Position numbers and translations under genes: made by a program
Part shown: positions 63,780-64,000 of the stretch, piece after piece
Position numbering within the stretch: position 1 is the first letter of the stretch
Layout of the letters: each line of letters begins with the position of its first letter
The notes under the pieces: model-generated
Told to the model about the DNA's origin: nothing
What the model saw: the letters and a program-made list of their open reading frames with translations, nothing else
Databases searched by the model: none
From: Streptomyces sp. NBC_00654
GTDB lineage: Bacteria; Actinomycetota; Actinomycetes; Streptomycetales; Streptomycetaceae
NCBI RefSeq assembly: GCF_026341775.1
Contig: NZ_JAPEOB010000002.1
Coordinates: forward strand, 62,001-126,000
Direction: 5' to 3'
DNA: 64,000 nucleotides

Positions 63780-64000
63780 TCAGGAGCAGGGCGTGGTGAT
63801 CGAACTCGCGTCTGACGTGACGTTCCCCGAGTAGATCCAGCCGTGCGGAGCTGCGCCTCCGACGCTGACGTAGTACCACTTGTTCCCGGACTCGTTGTAC
63901 GTGTAGCACCAGCCGCCGAGTCGCGTCCCCACGGTGAGCGTGTAGCCGCTGGAGTTGCCACAGCCCGCGCTGGGCCCGTTCCTGAGCCAGATGGCGTTCT
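63780..64000 (-). CDS. Secreted SH3-like domain protein (partial)
   Basis: Only the last 73 residues are in the window: NAIWLRNGPSAGCGNSSGYT, GGWCYTYNESGNKWYYVSVG and HGWIYSGNVTSDASSITTPC with a final Ser and stop. The pattern (LRxGPS...WYYVxxxxxxGWIYSGNV) is the bacterial SH3 domain of secreted Streptomyces proteins, with three Cys in this part. It probably binds cell-wall material. Confidence 0.75.
   Translation of the reverse strand, partial: NAIWLRNGPSAGCGNSSGYTLTVGTRLGGWCYTYNESGNKWYYVSVGGAAPHGWIYSGNVTSDASSITTPCS

Noticed and set aside
1..64000. CRISPR arrays, rRNA and tRNA genes
   Set aside because: No regularly spaced repeats were found, and no tRNA cloverleaf or rRNA segment was recognised by eye; a tRNAscan run would be needed to exclude a tRNA fully.

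Overview
The window is about 64 kb of very GC-rich DNA with strong GGAGG-type ribosome binding sites, GTG starts, twin-Ala secretion signals and protein families typical of Streptomyces (DUF6233, DUF5753 regulators, DUF574-type SAM methyltransferases, calerythrin-like EF-hand protein, helicase-associated-domain proteins). The many broken transposases (IS630, IS5, IS3, IS4, IS21, IS110, IS701, IS982, Tn3, NF041680-type) and decayed integrases suggest an unstable accessory region, most likely a chromosome arm or linear plasmid of a streptomycete. That placement is an inference; no rRNA, tRNA, origin, telomere or CRISPR array was seen.

Layout. 1-6.8 kb: a GH10 xylanase lipoprotein cut by the window edge, an aminoglycoside 3'-phosphotransferase lying between the two halves of a broken IS630 transposase, then IS and helicase debris and a frameshifted pentapeptide-repeat protein. 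6.9-12.4 kb: HEAT-like and DUF6233 proteins, an integrase tail, IS630, IS5 and Tn3 remnants. 12.7-21 kb: a two-gene unit with a large membrane M48 protease, remnants of an integrase and a methyltransferase, a secreted ricin-lectin-like protein, and a coupled pair made of a secreted metzincin-like protease and an exported protein. 22-28.6 kb: the most orderly block, with a RsbW-like ATPase and a DUF5753 regulator divergently transcribed, followed by a SAM methyltransferase and a PucR-type regulator, then a CPBP protease.

28.7-38.4 kb: a decayed transposase, an uninterrupted IS5 transposase, a 162-bp MITE with perfect 25-bp ends, and next to it a PIMT-like methyltransferase preceded by a 39-residue proline-rich peptide gene (a candidate RiPP-like cassette); then a drug-type MFS exporter and a small secreted repeat peptide. 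38.4-50.3 kb: cold-shock protein, calerythrin, SnoaL-like and HD-domain proteins, an MFS exporter whose ribosome binding site is buried in a terminator-like hairpin, and a divergent hydrolase/regulator pair. 50.4-64 kb: a recent IS5 insertion with intact target duplication inside a small gene, a hydrolase, two IS110 halves, a secreted HExxH protease, a secreted HNH nuclease split by an IS982-like element that holds a glyoxalase-fold gene between its ends, an IS21 fragment, and two small secreted proteins.

The least expected pattern is not a gene: a two-hairpin motif with a conserved 14-nt loop and stems that differ in sequence occurs three times (near 4.8, 42.5 and 42.8 kb), two of the copies directly behind decayed helicase-associated-domain genes. 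It may be a structured RNA or DNA element. No searches could be run, so all family names rest on reading the sequence.
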